This document shows, one piece after another, positions 62,952 to 64,000 of a stretch of DNA of 64,000 nt. The notes beneath the pieces were generated by a model that saw only the letters and a program-made list of their open reading frames with translations, had not been told where the DNA came from and did not search any database. The position numbers and the translations under genes were made by a program. How positions within the stretch are numbered: position 1 is the first letter of the stretch; the number at the start of each line of letters is the position of its first letter. Source of the stretch: Syngnathus acus (taxonomy: Eukaryota; Chordata; Actinopteri; Syngnathiformes; Syngnathidae). Location: positions 7,818,501-7,882,500 of the forward strand of contig NC_051104.1 in assembly GCF_901709675.1 (NCBI RefSeq), in the 5' to 3' direction.

Positions 62952-64000
<1,049 letters not shown>

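Overview
This window is vertebrate nuclear DNA, almost certainly from a ray-finned (teleost) fish. The genes are split into many short GT-AG exons, their proteins read as fish-type orthologues, a DASH cryptochrome gene is present (absent from placental mammals), and the gaps carry CA/GT microsatellites, tRNA-derived fragments and DNA-transposon remnants. No assignment is made below teleost. Exon structures were built by hand from splice signals, reading phase and family knowledge; no alignment was run.

Left block (about 1-20,440): the first coding exon of an SLC22 organic-ion transporter (minus, running off the left edge), head-to-head with a complete 14-exon cry-dash gene (plus), then a complete 5-exon myd88 (plus) and an 18-exon oxsr1 kinase gene (plus). 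The slc22-myd88-oxsr1 neighbourhood resembles human 3p22.

Centre (about 21,869-28,062): a 6.2 kb composite inverted repeat. It contains four blocks of a 93-bp minisatellite (about 28 units), telomere-like TTAGGG arrays that change to CCCTAA near 24,303, three copies of a tRNA-like sequence, and two copies of a hAT-like fragment. Each 93-bp unit carries a close match to the CTCF core motif. The outer ends are a 15-bp inverted repeat flanked by TTAA on both sides. The head-to-head telomere-type layout, placed exactly between two gene blocks, makes this the most interesting part of the window.

Right block (28,063-64,000): a 16-coding-exon boc gene (minus; four Ig and three fibronectin III domains, one transmembrane segment, Hedgehog co-receptor family), a gene-free stretch of about 22 kb that probably holds the boc 5' untranslated exon(s), promoter and regulatory DNA, then spice1 (minus, 16 coding exons, centriole/spindle protein), and the first coding exon of a shisa2-type gene (plus, running off the right edge). 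boc-spice1 adjacency is also seen in human 3q13.

The genes do not form one pathway. cry-dash is a light-related DNA photolyase/cryptochrome, myd88 an innate immune adaptor, oxsr1 a WNK-pathway kinase, boc and shisa are membrane proteins of developmental signalling, and spice1 acts in cell division.
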